Positions 49,625 to 58,439 of a stretch of DNA of 64,000 nucleotides are shown piece after piece. The stretch covers positions 24,884 through 88,883 of the forward strand of contig CAJYKV010000016.1 of assembly GCA_913774955.1 (NCBI GenBank), in the 5' to 3' direction. Numbering within the stretch: position 1 is the first letter of the stretch; the number at the start of each line of letters is the position of its first letter. Both the position numbers and the translations under genes were made by a program. The DNA is from an uncultured Acidovorax sp. Its GTDB lineage: Bacteria > Pseudomonadota > Gammaproteobacteria > Burkholderiales > Burkholderiaceae_C. Below the pieces are notes generated by a model, which did no database searches, was not told the origin of the DNA, and saw only the letters and a program-made list of their open reading frames with translations.

Positions 49625-50740
49625 ATGACCGCTTCCGACACGCACCCTTCCGCCCCCCGCACCCGCCTGGCCGAGCGCTGGGGACTGCGCCTGCCGATCG
49701 TCCAGGGCCCCATGACGGGCGCCGACACCCCGGCCCTGGCCGCGGCCGTGTCGCAGGCCGGCGGGCTCGGCATGCTGGGCTGCGGCATGCGCTCGCCTGC
49801 CGCGATGGCGGAGGCCGCGGCCGAGGTGCGGCGACGCACCGACCGGCCCTTCGGCATGAACCTGTTCGTGCAGGGCACCCCGGCGCCCGACGACGCCACG
49901 GTGCGCGCGGCGATGGCCCGGATCGCGCCGCTCTACGCGGAATTCGGCCTGGAGCAGAACGTGCCCGCGCGCTGGTGCGAGGATTTCGAGGCGCAGTTCG
50001 AGGCGCTGCTGCAGGCCCGCCCGGCCGTCGCGAGCTTCACCTTCGGCATCCTCACGGCGGCGCAGATCGAGCGCCTGCATGCGGCGGGCTGCCAGGTCGC
50101 CGGCACGGCCACCACCGTGGCCGAGGCCCTCGCCTGGCAGGCCGTCGGTGCCGACGCGGTCTGCGCGAGCGGGCTGGAGGCGGGCGGCCACCGCGGCACC
50201 TTCTTCGCGGATTTCGAATCCAGCCAGGTCGGCACCCTGGCCCTCGTGCCGCAGTGCGTGGACGCGCTGGAGATCCCTGTCTTCGCGGCCGGCGGCATCA
50301 TGGACGGCCGCGGCATCGCCGCCGCCCTGGCCCTGGGCGCGGAGGCGGTGCAGATGGGCACGGCGTTCATCGTCTGCCCCGAATCGGGCATCGGCCCGGC
50401 CTACCGCGCCGCGCTGGCCGCGGCGGGCGATACCGATACGCGCATCACGCGCGTGTTCTCGGGCCGGCCGGCGCGCGGGATCGTGAACGCCACGATGGAC
50501 CGGCTGGCGCCCCACGAGGCCGACGTGCCCGCCTACCCGGTGCAGAACGCCCTGATGGGGCCGCTGCGCCGCGCGGCGGCCGAGCGGGGCCGGGCCGACG
50601 CCATCGCGCTCTGGGCCGGACAGGGCGTGGCCGCGGCGCGGCCGATGCCGGCCGGCGAACTGGTGGAGCTGCTGGCGCGCGAGTGGCACGCGGCCACCGG
50701 GGCCGGCGCCGCAGCCACGGCCGCCGCGGCGGGCGGCTGA
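49625..50740 (+). CDS. Nitronate monooxygenase family flavoprotein
   Basis: A 371-residue FMN-binding TIM-barrel enzyme. LRLPIVQGPMTGADTPALAAAV is the class I/II NMO opening; the catalytic-His region is SGLEAGGHRGTF, and FAAGGIMDGRGIAAALALGAEAVQMGTAF binds the FMN phosphate. The family oxidises nitronates or acts as enoyl-ACP reductase-like (FabK) proteins; the first is more likely. It lies 62 bases downstream of the LysR gene on the same strand. Confidence 0.87.
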   Translation: MTASDTHPSAPRTRLAERWGLRLPIVQGPMTGADTPALAAAVSQAGGLGMLGCGMRSPAAMAEAAAEVRRRTDRPFGMNLFVQGTPAPDDATVRAAMARIAPLYAEFGLEQNVPARWCEDFEAQFEALLQARPAVASFTFGILTAAQIERLHAAGCQVAGTATTVAEALAWQAVGADAVCASGLEAGGHRGTFFADFESSQVGTLALVPQCVDALEIPVFAAGGIMDGRGIAAALALGAEAVQMGTAFIVCPESGIGPAYRAALAAAGDTDTRITRVFSGRPARGIVNATMDRLAPHEADVPAYPVQNALMGPLRRAAAERGRADAIALWAGQGVAAARPMPAGELVELLAREWHAATGAGAAATAAAAGG

Positions 50741-50768
50741 GGGCGGCCGGGCCGCCTCCTGCCGCTCG

Positions 50769-51800
50769 CTAGCGCGGCGGCAGGTCCTGCGCGCCCGTGA
50801 GCAGTTGGCCGGCCACGCTGCCCGGCAGGTACAGCCCGCGCGCCAGGTAGTCGTCCAACCGGCGGCGGTCGGGTGCGCGCAGCTTGATGAGCGGCGGCAG
50901 CGCCCCCGAGGGCAGCGAGAACAGCAGCCGCAGCTTGAGCGGCGTGCGCCGCCAGCGCCCGAGCCGGTGGTAGTAGAAAGGCCCGTCCTCGGCACGCGAC
51001 AGGGCCAGCCGGTAGCCGCCCCGCGTGCGCAGGATGAACTGCAGCGCGAGGTGCATCGTCAGGTAGTCCGGCGCATCGATGTCCTGCCGCACGTCGTCGT
51101 ACACGCCGAGCTGCTGCAGATGGGCGATGTATTCCGCCCCCGTGCGATGGATGACCTGCGTGGTGAACTCGTGCTGCAGGTCGGCGATGAAGCGGCTGCC
51201 CGGAGGCGCGGCCATGAACCAGTTCTCCACCACCGGGTAGCGGGCATCGCGCGTGTGGCGCTCCAGGTAGTAGCCGACGAAATCGGCCGGCGTGCGCGCC
51301 TGCTGCTCCAGCACCCAGTCGAGCGGCGCGGTCAGCAGCGTGCTCGCGTCCATCCAGATGCCGCCGTGCAGGCGCAGCAGCTCCAGCCGGATCCAGTCGG
51401 CGCGCTTGGCCGGCGACACGGTGTCGAGCACCGCCGGTATCTCCGGCAGCCAGGTGCGCACGGAGGCGTCGTCCAGCACGCGGATCTCGTAGCCGGGGCA
51501 TTGGCGGTGCCAGTGCGCGAAGCAGTGGCGGATGAGCGGCGGCGGCGCAGTGCCCTTCCAGTAGGCCCACACCACCCGCGGGATGGCCGGCGGCTGGCCG
51601 GGCGGAGCGACGTCCCCCCCCTCCAGCGCCACCTTCAGCGGCGCCGCGGGGGGAATGGCGTACAGCGTGAACGCCGGCGGCGGGCAGGCCTCGAGCCGCC
51701 GGGGCCAGCAGCCGTAGAAGCGCCGCAGGCCGCGCGCGAGCCAGAGTTCGCCATACGTCTTGAACGTGGGACGGGCGGGAGTCGGTGCGGGAGCGGTCAT
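50769..51800 (-). CDS. Caps_synth/GT32-type glycosyltransferase (LPS or capsule)
   Basis: A 343-residue glycosyltransferase with a GT-A core of the capsular polysaccharide synthesis type: IPRVVWAYWKGTAPPPLIRHC, then KRADWIRLELLRLHGGIWMDAST, in which the WMDAS segment supplies the DxD-like metal site. It is the last gene of the minus-strand glycan cluster and overlaps the GT2 gene by four bases (ATGA). A 343-residue homologue lies at 55561. The sugar and acceptor are unknown. Confidence 0.85.
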   Translation of the reverse strand: MTAPAPTPARPTFKTYGELWLARGLRRFYGCWPRRLEACPPPAFTLYAIPPAAPLKVALEGGDVAPPGQPPAIPRVVWAYWKGTAPPPLIRHCFAHWHRQCPGYEIRVLDDASVRTWLPEIPAVLDTVSPAKRADWIRLELLRLHGGIWMDASTLLTAPLDWVLEQQARTPADFVGYYLERHTRDARYPVVENWFMAAPPGSRFIADLQHEFTTQVIHRTGAEYIAHLQQLGVYDDVRQDIDAPDYLTMHLALQFILRTRGGYRLALSRAEDGPFYYHRLGRWRRTPLKLRLLFSLPSGALPPLIKLRAPDRRRLDDYLARGLYLPGSVAGQLLTGAQDLPPR

Positions 51801-52849
51801 GGATGGCGGAGCGCGTGGGCGCGCAGGAATTTGAGGCGCCGCAGCCACCAGCCGCGGCGCGCGCAGGCGGCGGCCAGGGCATGGGCGTCCAGCGGGGAAG
51901 CGGCGGCGAAGTCTGCGCGGATGCGCGCAGCGGCTTCGTCCAGGGCGGCATCCGGCACCGTGCCGGCGGCGCGCTCCACCACCCGCATGGCTCCCACCAG
52001 GTTGCGCGCGCACTGCTGCGCCAGCGCCAGACGCAGCGCCGGGTGCTGCGCCTCCGTGCGCCCTCGCAGCGCCTGGGCGAGCGGCCACAGCGCGGCGGAC
52101 TGGTCCAGCGCCTTGGGCAGCGTCATCGTCGCCAGGATGCTGCCGCCGCGCTGCCGGTAGGCCACCCAGGGCTGGGGCGCGTGCCAGTAGCTGCGGGCAT
52201 GCAGCAGCGCGAGCGGCATGGTGGCCATGTCCTCGAAGTAACGCCCCACGGGAAAGCGCACCTCCGCCGTCCAGAGGGCGCGGCGGGTGATCTTGGACCA
52301 GGCATGCAGCTCGCCCGTGGCGAGCAGCCCGGCCAGCAGCTCGGCGCCGCCCGGCCGCAGCGTGGCGTGCGGGCCGGCGAAGGTGCGGCGGTGTCCCTCG
52401 CCGCGCAGGCGGTGCTTCAGCCTCGGGCGCTCGCGCCAGACGGTGAAATCGCAGAGCACGGCATCGGGGCCGTGCCGCCGCACGACGTCGCGCAGGCCGG
52501 CGATGGCGCCGGGCAGCAGCTTGTCGTCGGAGTCGAGGAACCACAGGTATTCGCCCCGCGCCGCATCGATCATCGTGTTGCGCGCGGCGCTCAGGCCCGC
52601 GTTGCGCTCGTGCCGCAGCAGGCGCAGGCGGCCGGGGTGGCGCGCGGCCAGGTCATTCATCACCGCGGCCGAGCCGTCGGTGGAGCAGTCGTCCAGCAGC
52701 AGCACCTCGACGCCCTCGCCTGCGCCATCAGCGATCTGCGACAGCACGGACTGCACGCATTCCGCCAGGTAGTCGCGCACGTTGTAGACGGGCACGAGCA
52801 CGCTGAGCCACGGGGGCGCGGCGGCCGGGGCCGGGGCCGGCACGGTCAC
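51797..52849 (-). CDS. Family 2 glycosyltransferase
   Basis: A 350-residue GT2 enzyme: LSVLVPVYNVRDYLAECVQSVLSQ at the N-terminus, DDCSTDGS and the DxD motif WFLDSDDKLLPG. It likely adds a sugar to the LPS core or O-unit. The start is a GTG at 52849 that overlaps the stop of the GT4 gene (GTGA); no suitable ATG lies nearby. The C-terminal ~90 residues are helical and Ala-rich. Confidence 0.87.
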   Translation of the reverse strand: MTVPAPAPAAAPPWLSVLVPVYNVRDYLAECVQSVLSQIADGAGEGVEVLLLDDCSTDGSAAVMNDLAARHPGRLRLLRHERNAGLSAARNTMIDAARGEYLWFLDSDDKLLPGAIAGLRDVVRRHGPDAVLCDFTVWRERPRLKHRLRGEGHRRTFAGPHATLRPGGAELLAGLLATGELHAWSKITRRALWTAEVRFPVGRYFEDMATMPLALLHARSYWHAPQPWVAYRQRGGSILATMTLPKALDQSAALWPLAQALRGRTEAQHPALRLALAQQCARNLVGAMRVVERAAGTVPDAALDEAAARIRADFAAASPLDAHALAAACARRGWWLRRLKFLRAHALRHP

Positions 52850-54024
52850 GGGCGGCCCTCCGCTGCGCCGGCAGCGTTTCCGGGCGCGGCCAGCAGCCCC
52901 GCCAGCAGCGCCTCGTAGCGCGCCGTCATGGTGGGCAGGCCGTAGCGGGCCGCGGCCTCGGCGCGTGCGGCCGCGGCCATGCGCGCGGCGCCGTCCGGGT
53001 CGGTCAGCAGCCGCGCCAGCGCGTCGGCGAGCGAGGCGGGATCGCCGGGCGCCGCGAGCAGGCCGCTGCGGCCCGGGTCGATCACTTCCTGCACGCCCAC
53101 CACCCGGCTGCCCACCACCGCGCAGCCCGCGGCCATGCCTTCGATGAGCGACAGCGGCATGCCCTCGTAATGCGTGGAGAGCACGCAGATCTGCCGGCCC
53201 ATCAGCAGGCCCGGCACGTCGGCGCAGTGCCCGAGGAACCGCACCTGGGGCAGCAGCCCCAGTTCCTGCGCCAGCCGCTCGGCCGCGCGCCGCACGCCGT
53301 CCTTGCCGCCGCCGGCCAGGTGCACGGGGGGCGTGAGCCCGCGGTCCCGCAGCAGCGCGACGGCGCGCAGCAGCGTGGCATGGTCTTTCTGGCGGGCGAA
53401 ACGGGCGGCCATCACGATGCCGGGCTCGCGTGCGCCGAAGGGGTGGGCATCGGCCTGCGCGTAGGGCTGCAGCCGGATGCCGTTGGGAATCGCGTGGGTG
53501 CGCGGCGCGGGAAAGCCCCGCTCCAGCAGTGCGCTGCGCACGCCTTCGGAGACGCCGACGATGGCCGCGGTACGCCGCGCCAGCCACCGGGCCTGCGCCA
53601 GCCGCCAGGCGGTGTAGCGCTCGCGCGCGTTGTGCTCCACGTGCACCAGCAGCGGCACGCCCGCCAGCAGGCCCGCATAGCGGCCCCAGAGATGCTCGCT
53701 GAAGCCGTGCGCCACCAGGATGTCAGGCCGCCAGCGGCGGCAGAGCGCGGCCAGGTGCCAGACGGTGGCGGCATGCGCCCAGCCGGGCACCACCTCCACG
53801 GCGAGCCCTTCGGCCCGCAGCCCGGCCACCCGCTCCGGCGTGGTGGTGCGCGGCTTGGCGCGCAGCGCCAGCAGGGCATCGAAACGGCCGGAGGCGCCGT
53901 GCGCGCGCACGAGGTCCACGGCCACCTGCGTGGCCCCGGAGAATCCGCCGGTCACGAAATGCAGCACGCGGGGCCGGGCCCGGCCTGCCGGGCCCGCGGC
54001 GGTTGCTGACGGGGTCGCGTTCAC
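52846..54024 (-). CDS. Family 4 (GT-B) glycosyltransferase
   Basis: A 392-residue GT-B enzyme. RVLHFVTGGFSGATQVAVDL is the opening, and the donor-binding region is EGMPLSLIEGMAAGCAVVGSRVVGVQEVI. Such enzymes act in LPS outer-core or O-antigen assembly at the cytoplasmic face. It has a GTG start at 54024. It sits 16 bases after the stop of the O-antigen ligase gene and is coupled to the GT2 gene downstream. Confidence 0.88.
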   Translation of the reverse strand: MNATPSATAAGPAGRARPRVLHFVTGGFSGATQVAVDLVRAHGASGRFDALLALRAKPRTTTPERVAGLRAEGLAVEVVPGWAHAATVWHLAALCRRWRPDILVAHGFSEHLWGRYAGLLAGVPLLVHVEHNARERYTAWRLAQARWLARRTAAIVGVSEGVRSALLERGFPAPRTHAIPNGIRLQPYAQADAHPFGAREPGIVMAARFARQKDHATLLRAVALLRDRGLTPPVHLAGGGKDGVRRAAERLAQELGLLPQVRFLGHCADVPGLLMGRQICVLSTHYEGMPLSLIEGMAAGCAVVGSRVVGVQEVIDPGRSGLLAAPGDPASLADALARLLTDPDGAARMAAAARAEAAARYGLPTMTARYEALLAGLLAAPGNAAGAAEGRP

Positions 54025-54040
54025 ACCAGGGCCTGCAGGG

Positions 54041-55360
54041 TCAAGCCCGCGCGCCGGCAGACTGCGCGGAAAGCGGCGGCTGCACGCCCCGCAGGGCCGC
54101 CCAGACGACGATGTTCATGAAGATGTAGAACATGATGCCGCTGTTGTGGGCGAAGAACACCTGCGTGATCCCGAACCCGGCATAGAGCACCGGGATCGCC
54201 AGGCCCGAGAGCCGCAGCGCCAGCACCTGTGCCCGCACCGCCTCGGGCGCATCGGCGAGCGCCTGCATGCGGCGCCGGCCCGGCCAGAAGAGGGCCACCG
54301 GCACGCCGTAGAAGCACAGCATCAGCAGCACGCCGCCGAGACCGGTCTTCACGAAGATGTCGAGCAGCTCGTTGTGCACGTAGATGTATTCCATGATGGA
54401 ACGCTCGTACTGCCCGGCGGCCACGCGCGCGGCCTTCTCGCGCATGTAGCCGGCCATGCCCCAGCCGGTCAGCGGCCGCTCCATCCCCACCTGCCAGGCG
54501 AAGCGCCAGTGCTCCAGCCGCTGGCCCACGGAGTTGTCGGCCTCGCCGCGGGTGTCGTACTGCGCCACCTCGTCGTGCATGCGCTCCCAGCGCTCCTCCA
54601 CGACCCGCCAGTTCATGGCCGTCAGCACGGCCAGCGCGGCCACCAGCAAGGCGGCGATCGCGGCGATGCGCCCCGGGTGGACGCGGCGCAGCAGCCAAAG
54701 TCCGAGCGGCAGTGCCAGCAGCAGGGCCAGCCAGCCGCCGCGCGACTGCGACAGCACCGACGCGTTCACGGCGAGCAGCGCGGCCACGGCCGCGCACCAG
54801 ACGGCCAGGCGCGGCAGATGGCGCCAGAGGGCCGCGAGCTGCAGCGCCAGCATGGCCCCCAGCAGCAGCGCCAGATTGCCCCACTGGATCGCGTTCGTGC
54901 GGCCGCTCGGGAAGCCGGAGGCCCGCGGAGCTCCCTCTGCATGCACCTGCCACAGGGCCACCAGTCCCGCGCCCAGGCAGCCCGCGAGCAGCCCCCAGAA
55001 CACCGGACGCGGCCGCGGCAGCGGCGGCTGCGAGGCGATGAACAGCCCGCAGAGGGCGCCCAGCCAGAATTTGATGGGCCGGTCCCACTGGCCCATGCTC
55101 TCGCGCGGGTCCGACAGCACGCACCACAGCAGGCCCATGGCGAAGGTCACGCCGACGAGCGCCAGCGTGCCGCGGTCGGGCCGCAGGCGCACCCACCGGG
55201 GCAGGCAGGCCAATGCGCCCAGCAACAGCAGCACCGCGCCGTACGAGTAGCCCGAGGGCACCGTCAGTGCCAGCGCGGGCACCAGGAAGGCCGCCAGCGT
55301 GGTGAGGCGCTGCGGCCAGGGGGCCGGCCCCAGCGGGGAAGAAAAGGCAGCGAAGGTCAT
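54041..55360 (-). CDS. O-antigen ligase / polymerase family membrane protein
   Basis: A 439-residue protein with about ten to twelve helices and a large periplasmic loop in the C-terminal half (RWERMHDEVAQYDTRGEADNSVGQRLEHWRFA region), including the conserved GWGMAGYM and EYIYVHNELLDIFVKTGLGG blocks of the Wzy_C/WaaL family. It probably joins O-antigen to the lipid A-core in the periplasm, although polymerase members look similar. It is the first gene of the minus-strand glycan cluster. Confidence 0.86.
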   Translation of the reverse strand: MTFAAFSSPLGPAPWPQRLTTLAAFLVPALALTVPSGYSYGAVLLLLGALACLPRWVRLRPDRGTLALVGVTFAMGLLWCVLSDPRESMGQWDRPIKFWLGALCGLFIASQPPLPRPRPVFWGLLAGCLGAGLVALWQVHAEGAPRASGFPSGRTNAIQWGNLALLLGAMLALQLAALWRHLPRLAVWCAAVAALLAVNASVLSQSRGGWLALLLALPLGLWLLRRVHPGRIAAIAALLVAALAVLTAMNWRVVEERWERMHDEVAQYDTRGEADNSVGQRLEHWRFAWQVGMERPLTGWGMAGYMREKAARVAAGQYERSIMEYIYVHNELLDIFVKTGLGGVLLMLCFYGVPVALFWPGRRRMQALADAPEAVRAQVLALRLSGLAIPVLYAGFGITQVFFAHNSGIMFYIFMNIVVWAALRGVQPPLSAQSAGARA

Positions 55361-55560
55361 CGGGAAAGCGCGTCGTGTTCCGCGGACATGCGGGCAAAGG
55401 AGGATTCGGCCGGCGGTGCAGTACCGGCGGCGGGCGGGATACACGGAGCACGGGACATTTCTTGGGGGCGAAGCGCTGCGGCGGCCGATCGTAACGCAGC
55501 GCGGCGGTGCCAGAATGCCGACCGTCGCGCCCCCGCGCAGTCCGTGAGGCCCTTCCTTCC

Positions 55561-56592
55561 ATGACGATCCGCATCTCCGCCCGCGCACTGCGCACGACCT
55601 ACCGCCTGCTGACCACCCTCCGCCCGCGGGGCGCCGCCCGCTATCCCGGCGAGCCGGCGGCGGCAGTGTTCGAAGGCGGCGGGGAGCCTGGCGCTTCCGG
55701 TGCGGCATCCATGGTGCCGACGCTGGCCGCAGCCCCGATTCCGCCCCGCATCTGGACGTACTGGGACACGGAAGCGGCCGACCCGATGGTGGACCAGTGC
55801 GTCGCCAACTGGCGCGCCCACTGCCCGGGCTTCGACGTGCAGGTGATCCACCGCCGCAACATCGGCGACTTCGTGGCCGCCGGCGACCTGCCCGCCGGCT
55901 TCGCGCAGCTGCATCCCACCAAGCAGTCCGACTGGGTGCGCCTCTACCTCGTGCGCCACCACGGCGGCTACTGGCTGGACGCGACCATCCTGCTCACGCG
56001 TTCGCCTGCGTGGATGGACGCGTTGCGGCAGGCGCAGGGCGCGGAGTTCGCCGGCTTCTACCTGGAGGGCTACACGCACGACGCCCGGTTTCCCGTGGTC
56101 GAGAGCTGGGCCTTCGGCGCGCCAGCGCACGCGCCGTTCGTGGCGGCATGGCAGGACGAATTCCACCGGGCGCTGGTCACCGAGGGCACCGACGCCTACC
56201 TGGCGCGGCTGCGCGATCGCGAGGATGCCGGCACGCTGCTGCAGGGCATTCCCGATCCGGCCTATCTGCTCATCCACGTGGCGGCGCAGCAGGTGCTGCG
56301 GCGCCCCAATGCCTTCCGGCTGGCGCTCTTCAAGGCCGAGGACACGGCGTTCTTCTACCAGAAGGCCCTGGGCTGGAAGTGGTATCTGCTCTACCCGCGC
56401 CTGTGCCTGGTGCCGGCCGAGCCCCATCCGGCGCCGCTGGTCAAGCTGCGCGGCGGCGAGCGCCGGCATTTCGCGGCACTGTTCGAGCAGCATGGCGGCC
56501 CGGCGCACGGCAGCCTCTGGGAACGGGCCTGCCGCGGCAACGCAGGCCACGCCAGCGTCCAGGAAGGGCCCCGCCGCAGCACGGCCGCGTAG
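55561..56592 (+). CDS. Caps_synth/GT32-type glycosyltransferase, second copy
   Basis: A 343-residue homologue of the protein encoded at 50769-51800, with the same domain order: IPPRIWTYWDTEAADPMVDQCVANW, then KQSDWVRLYLVRHHGGYWLDAT, with WLDAT as the DxD-like site. The start MTIRISARAL at 55561 is chosen over an upstream in-frame ATG, because the upstream sequence is not protein-like. It is divergent from the O-antigen ligase gene, so the two copies bracket the glycan cluster. Confidence 0.84.
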   Translation: MTIRISARALRTTYRLLTTLRPRGAARYPGEPAAAVFEGGGEPGASGAASMVPTLAAAPIPPRIWTYWDTEAADPMVDQCVANWRAHCPGFDVQVIHRRNIGDFVAAGDLPAGFAQLHPTKQSDWVRLYLVRHHGGYWLDATILLTRSPAWMDALRQAQGAEFAGFYLEGYTHDARFPVVESWAFGAPAHAPFVAAWQDEFHRALVTEGTDAYLARLRDREDAGTLLQGIPDPAYLLIHVAAQQVLRRPNAFRLALFKAEDTAFFYQKALGWKWYLLYPRLCLVPAEPHPAPLVKLRGGERRHFAALFEQHGGPAHGSLWERACRGNAGHASVQEGPRRSTAA

Positions 56593-56621
56593 CGCGGCCT
56601 GCGTGCGCCGCACCGGCTGGT

Positions 56622-56828
56622 TCAATGGGCGGCGCGAACGGTCTCGCCCGCCTTCAGGCGGTACACCGTGCCGCAGTACGGGCACTTGGCCTCGCCCGTG
56701 TGGGCCACGTCCAGGTACACCTTGGGATGGGTGTTCCAGACCTTCATGTCGGCCTTGGGGCTCGGGCAGAAGACGCCGCCCTGCGGATTCAGGTCCTTGG
56801 CGAGCAGTTCGATGGTGGCTTGCGTCAT
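56622..56828 (-). CDS. Zinc-finger domain (zf-CHCC) protein
   Basis: A 68-residue protein with the metal motif VFCPSPKADMKVWNTHPKVYL, then KCPYCGTVYRL: Cys, His, Cys and Cys as in the zf-CHCC family related to mitochondrial NDUFS6. Its role in bacteria is not established; it regularly lies between ilvE and LPS genes in Burkholderiales. It follows ilvE by 46 bases and is in the same probable transcript. Confidence 0.9.
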   Translation of the reverse strand: MTQATIELLAKDLNPQGGVFCPSPKADMKVWNTHPKVYLDVAHTGEAKCPYCGTVYRLKAGETVRAAH

Positions 56829-56874
56829 GGTGGGGTTCGCGCTGTGGGGCAGAAGGAAAGAAAGGGAAAGGGAA

Positions 56875-57813
56875 TCAGACCAGCGTGAGCCAGTGGGCGT
56901 ATTTCGGATTGCGGCCGTTCACGATGTCGAAGAACGCCTGCTGGATCTTCTCGGTCACGGGGCCGCGGCTGCCCGCGCCGATGGCGATGCGGTCGAGTTC
57001 GCGGATCGGCGTGACCTCGGCGGCCGTGCCGGTGAAGAACGCCTCGTCGGCGATGTAGACCTCGTCGCGCGTGATGCGCTTTTGCACGAGTTCGATGCCG
57101 AGATCCTTGCAGATGTGCAGGATGGTGTTGCGCGTGATGCCGTTGAGCGCGCCGGCCGACAGGTCGGGCGTGTACACCACGCCGTTCTTGATCACGAAGA
57201 CGTTCTCGCCCGCGCCCTCCGACACGAAGCCGGCGGAATCGAGCAGCAGCGCCTCGTCGTAGCCGTCTTCCGTGGCTTCCATGTTGGCCAGGATGGAGTT
57301 GGTGTAGTTGCTCACCGCCTTGGCCTGCGTCATCGTGATGTTGACGTGGTGGCGCGTGTAGCTGCTGGTCTTCACGCGGATGCCGCGCTGCATGCCTTCC
57401 TCGCCGAGGTAGGCGCCCCACGCCCAGGCCGCCACCATCAGGTGGATCTGGTTGCCCTTGGGCGACACGCCCAGCTTCTGCGAGCCGATCCAGGTGAGCG
57501 GGCGCAGGTAGCAGGAGGCGAGCCGGTTCTCGCGCACGACGGCGCGCTGGGCCTCGTTCACCTCGTCCTGTGTGAAGGGGATCTGCATGCGCAGGATCTT
57601 GGCGCTGTTGAAGAGCCGTTCGGTGTGTTCCTGCAGGCGGAAGATCGCCGTGCCCTGCGGCGTCTGGTAGGCCCGCACGCCCTCGAACGCGCCGCAGCCG
57701 TAGTGCAGCGTGTGGGTGAGCACGTGGATCTTCGCGTCGCGCCAGTCGACCATCTGGCCGTCCATCCAGATCTTGCCGTCACGGTCGGCCATCGAGGGAA
57801 CTACGGGGCTCAT
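56875..57813 (-). CDS. ilvE: Branched-chain-amino-acid aminotransferase
   Basis: A 312-residue class IV PLP enzyme that transaminates branched-chain keto acids. HYGCGAFEGVRAYQTPQG is the opening signature, the PLP Lys lies in TQAKAVSNYTNS, and SAGFVSEGAGENVFVIKNG and GTAAEVTPIRELD bind the cofactor. The start MSPVVPSMADRDGKIWMDG at 57813 fits the family. It is in line with radA and the zf-CHCC gene. Confidence 0.95.
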   Translation of the reverse strand: MSPVVPSMADRDGKIWMDGQMVDWRDAKIHVLTHTLHYGCGAFEGVRAYQTPQGTAIFRLQEHTERLFNSAKILRMQIPFTQDEVNEAQRAVVRENRLASCYLRPLTWIGSQKLGVSPKGNQIHLMVAAWAWGAYLGEEGMQRGIRVKTSSYTRHHVNITMTQAKAVSNYTNSILANMEATEDGYDEALLLDSAGFVSEGAGENVFVIKNGVVYTPDLSAGALNGITRNTILHICKDLGIELVQKRITRDEVYIADEAFFTGTAAEVTPIRELDRIAIGAGSRGPVTEKIQQAFFDIVNGRNPKYAHWLTLV

Positions 57814-57903
57814 GGGATTCCTTTTTTCCGGGGGCTTGTCTGCCGGGATCGTCCCGGCCTGCATCGGGCGGCACGGTCGGTGCGGCCCGCAGAACCGGCG
57901 ATT

Positions 57904-58377
57904 TTACGGCGCGGACGGTCCCGCGGCGGGCGGCAGCGCGCCGGAGGCCCCGCCGGCCGGGGCATCGGCAACGGGGCCCGCGTCCGGCGCCGGCCGCACC
58001 AGCTCCCAGGCGGCGAGCCGGCCGCCGCGGAACTCGCAGGTGACGTGCGACTGCGTGCCGTCCGTCCAGCGGTAGCGCTCGGGCTCCTCGCCCTGGGGCG
58101 ACAGCAGTTCGCCCAGCGACCGCGTCATCGCCACCACGTGCATCAGGTTCACGCCTTCGCGCAGGCGGGCGTTCAGCATGACCGCGCTGCCCACGTAGCC
58201 GATGGGCCGGTCGGCCGCCTTGCGCATGATGTTCATGAGCCGCGTGAAATGCAGCAGCGCCCACATGATCAGCCCGCCGCCGACGGCGAAGATGCCCTGC
58301 CAGCCGTACGAGCGGTAGGCGGCGATGACGAGCAGGGCGATGAGGACGGGAATGAAGAAGCGGCGCAGCAGGTTCAT
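57904..58377 (-). CDS. Two-helix membrane protein of unknown function
   Basis: A 157-residue protein with two N-terminal membrane segments (about residues 7-23 and 26-46, FFIPVLIALLVIAAY and GIFAVGGGLIMWALLHF). A cytoplasmic domain with RPIGYVGSAVMLNARLREGVNLMHVV follows, and an Ala/Pro/Gly-rich tail. I do not recognise a named family. It lies between radA and ilvE on the same strand, 62 bases after the radA stop. Confidence 0.7.
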   Translation of the reverse strand: MNLLRRFFIPVLIALLVIAAYRSYGWQGIFAVGGGLIMWALLHFTRLMNIMRKAADRPIGYVGSAVMLNARLREGVNLMHVVAMTRSLGELLSPQGEEPERYRWTDGTQSHVTCEFRGGRLAAWELVRPAPDAGPVADAPAGGASGALPPAAGPSAP

Positions 58378-58439
58378 GCGCCGATTGTCGTCGGCCCGGG
58401 CAAGCCCCTCGCTGTGGATGGTGCTTACACAGGGGGAAT

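Noticed and set aside
53720..55564. Long plus-strand frames across the GT4 and O-antigen ligase genes
   Set aside because: They are antisense shadows; the minus-strand frames carry clear family motifs.
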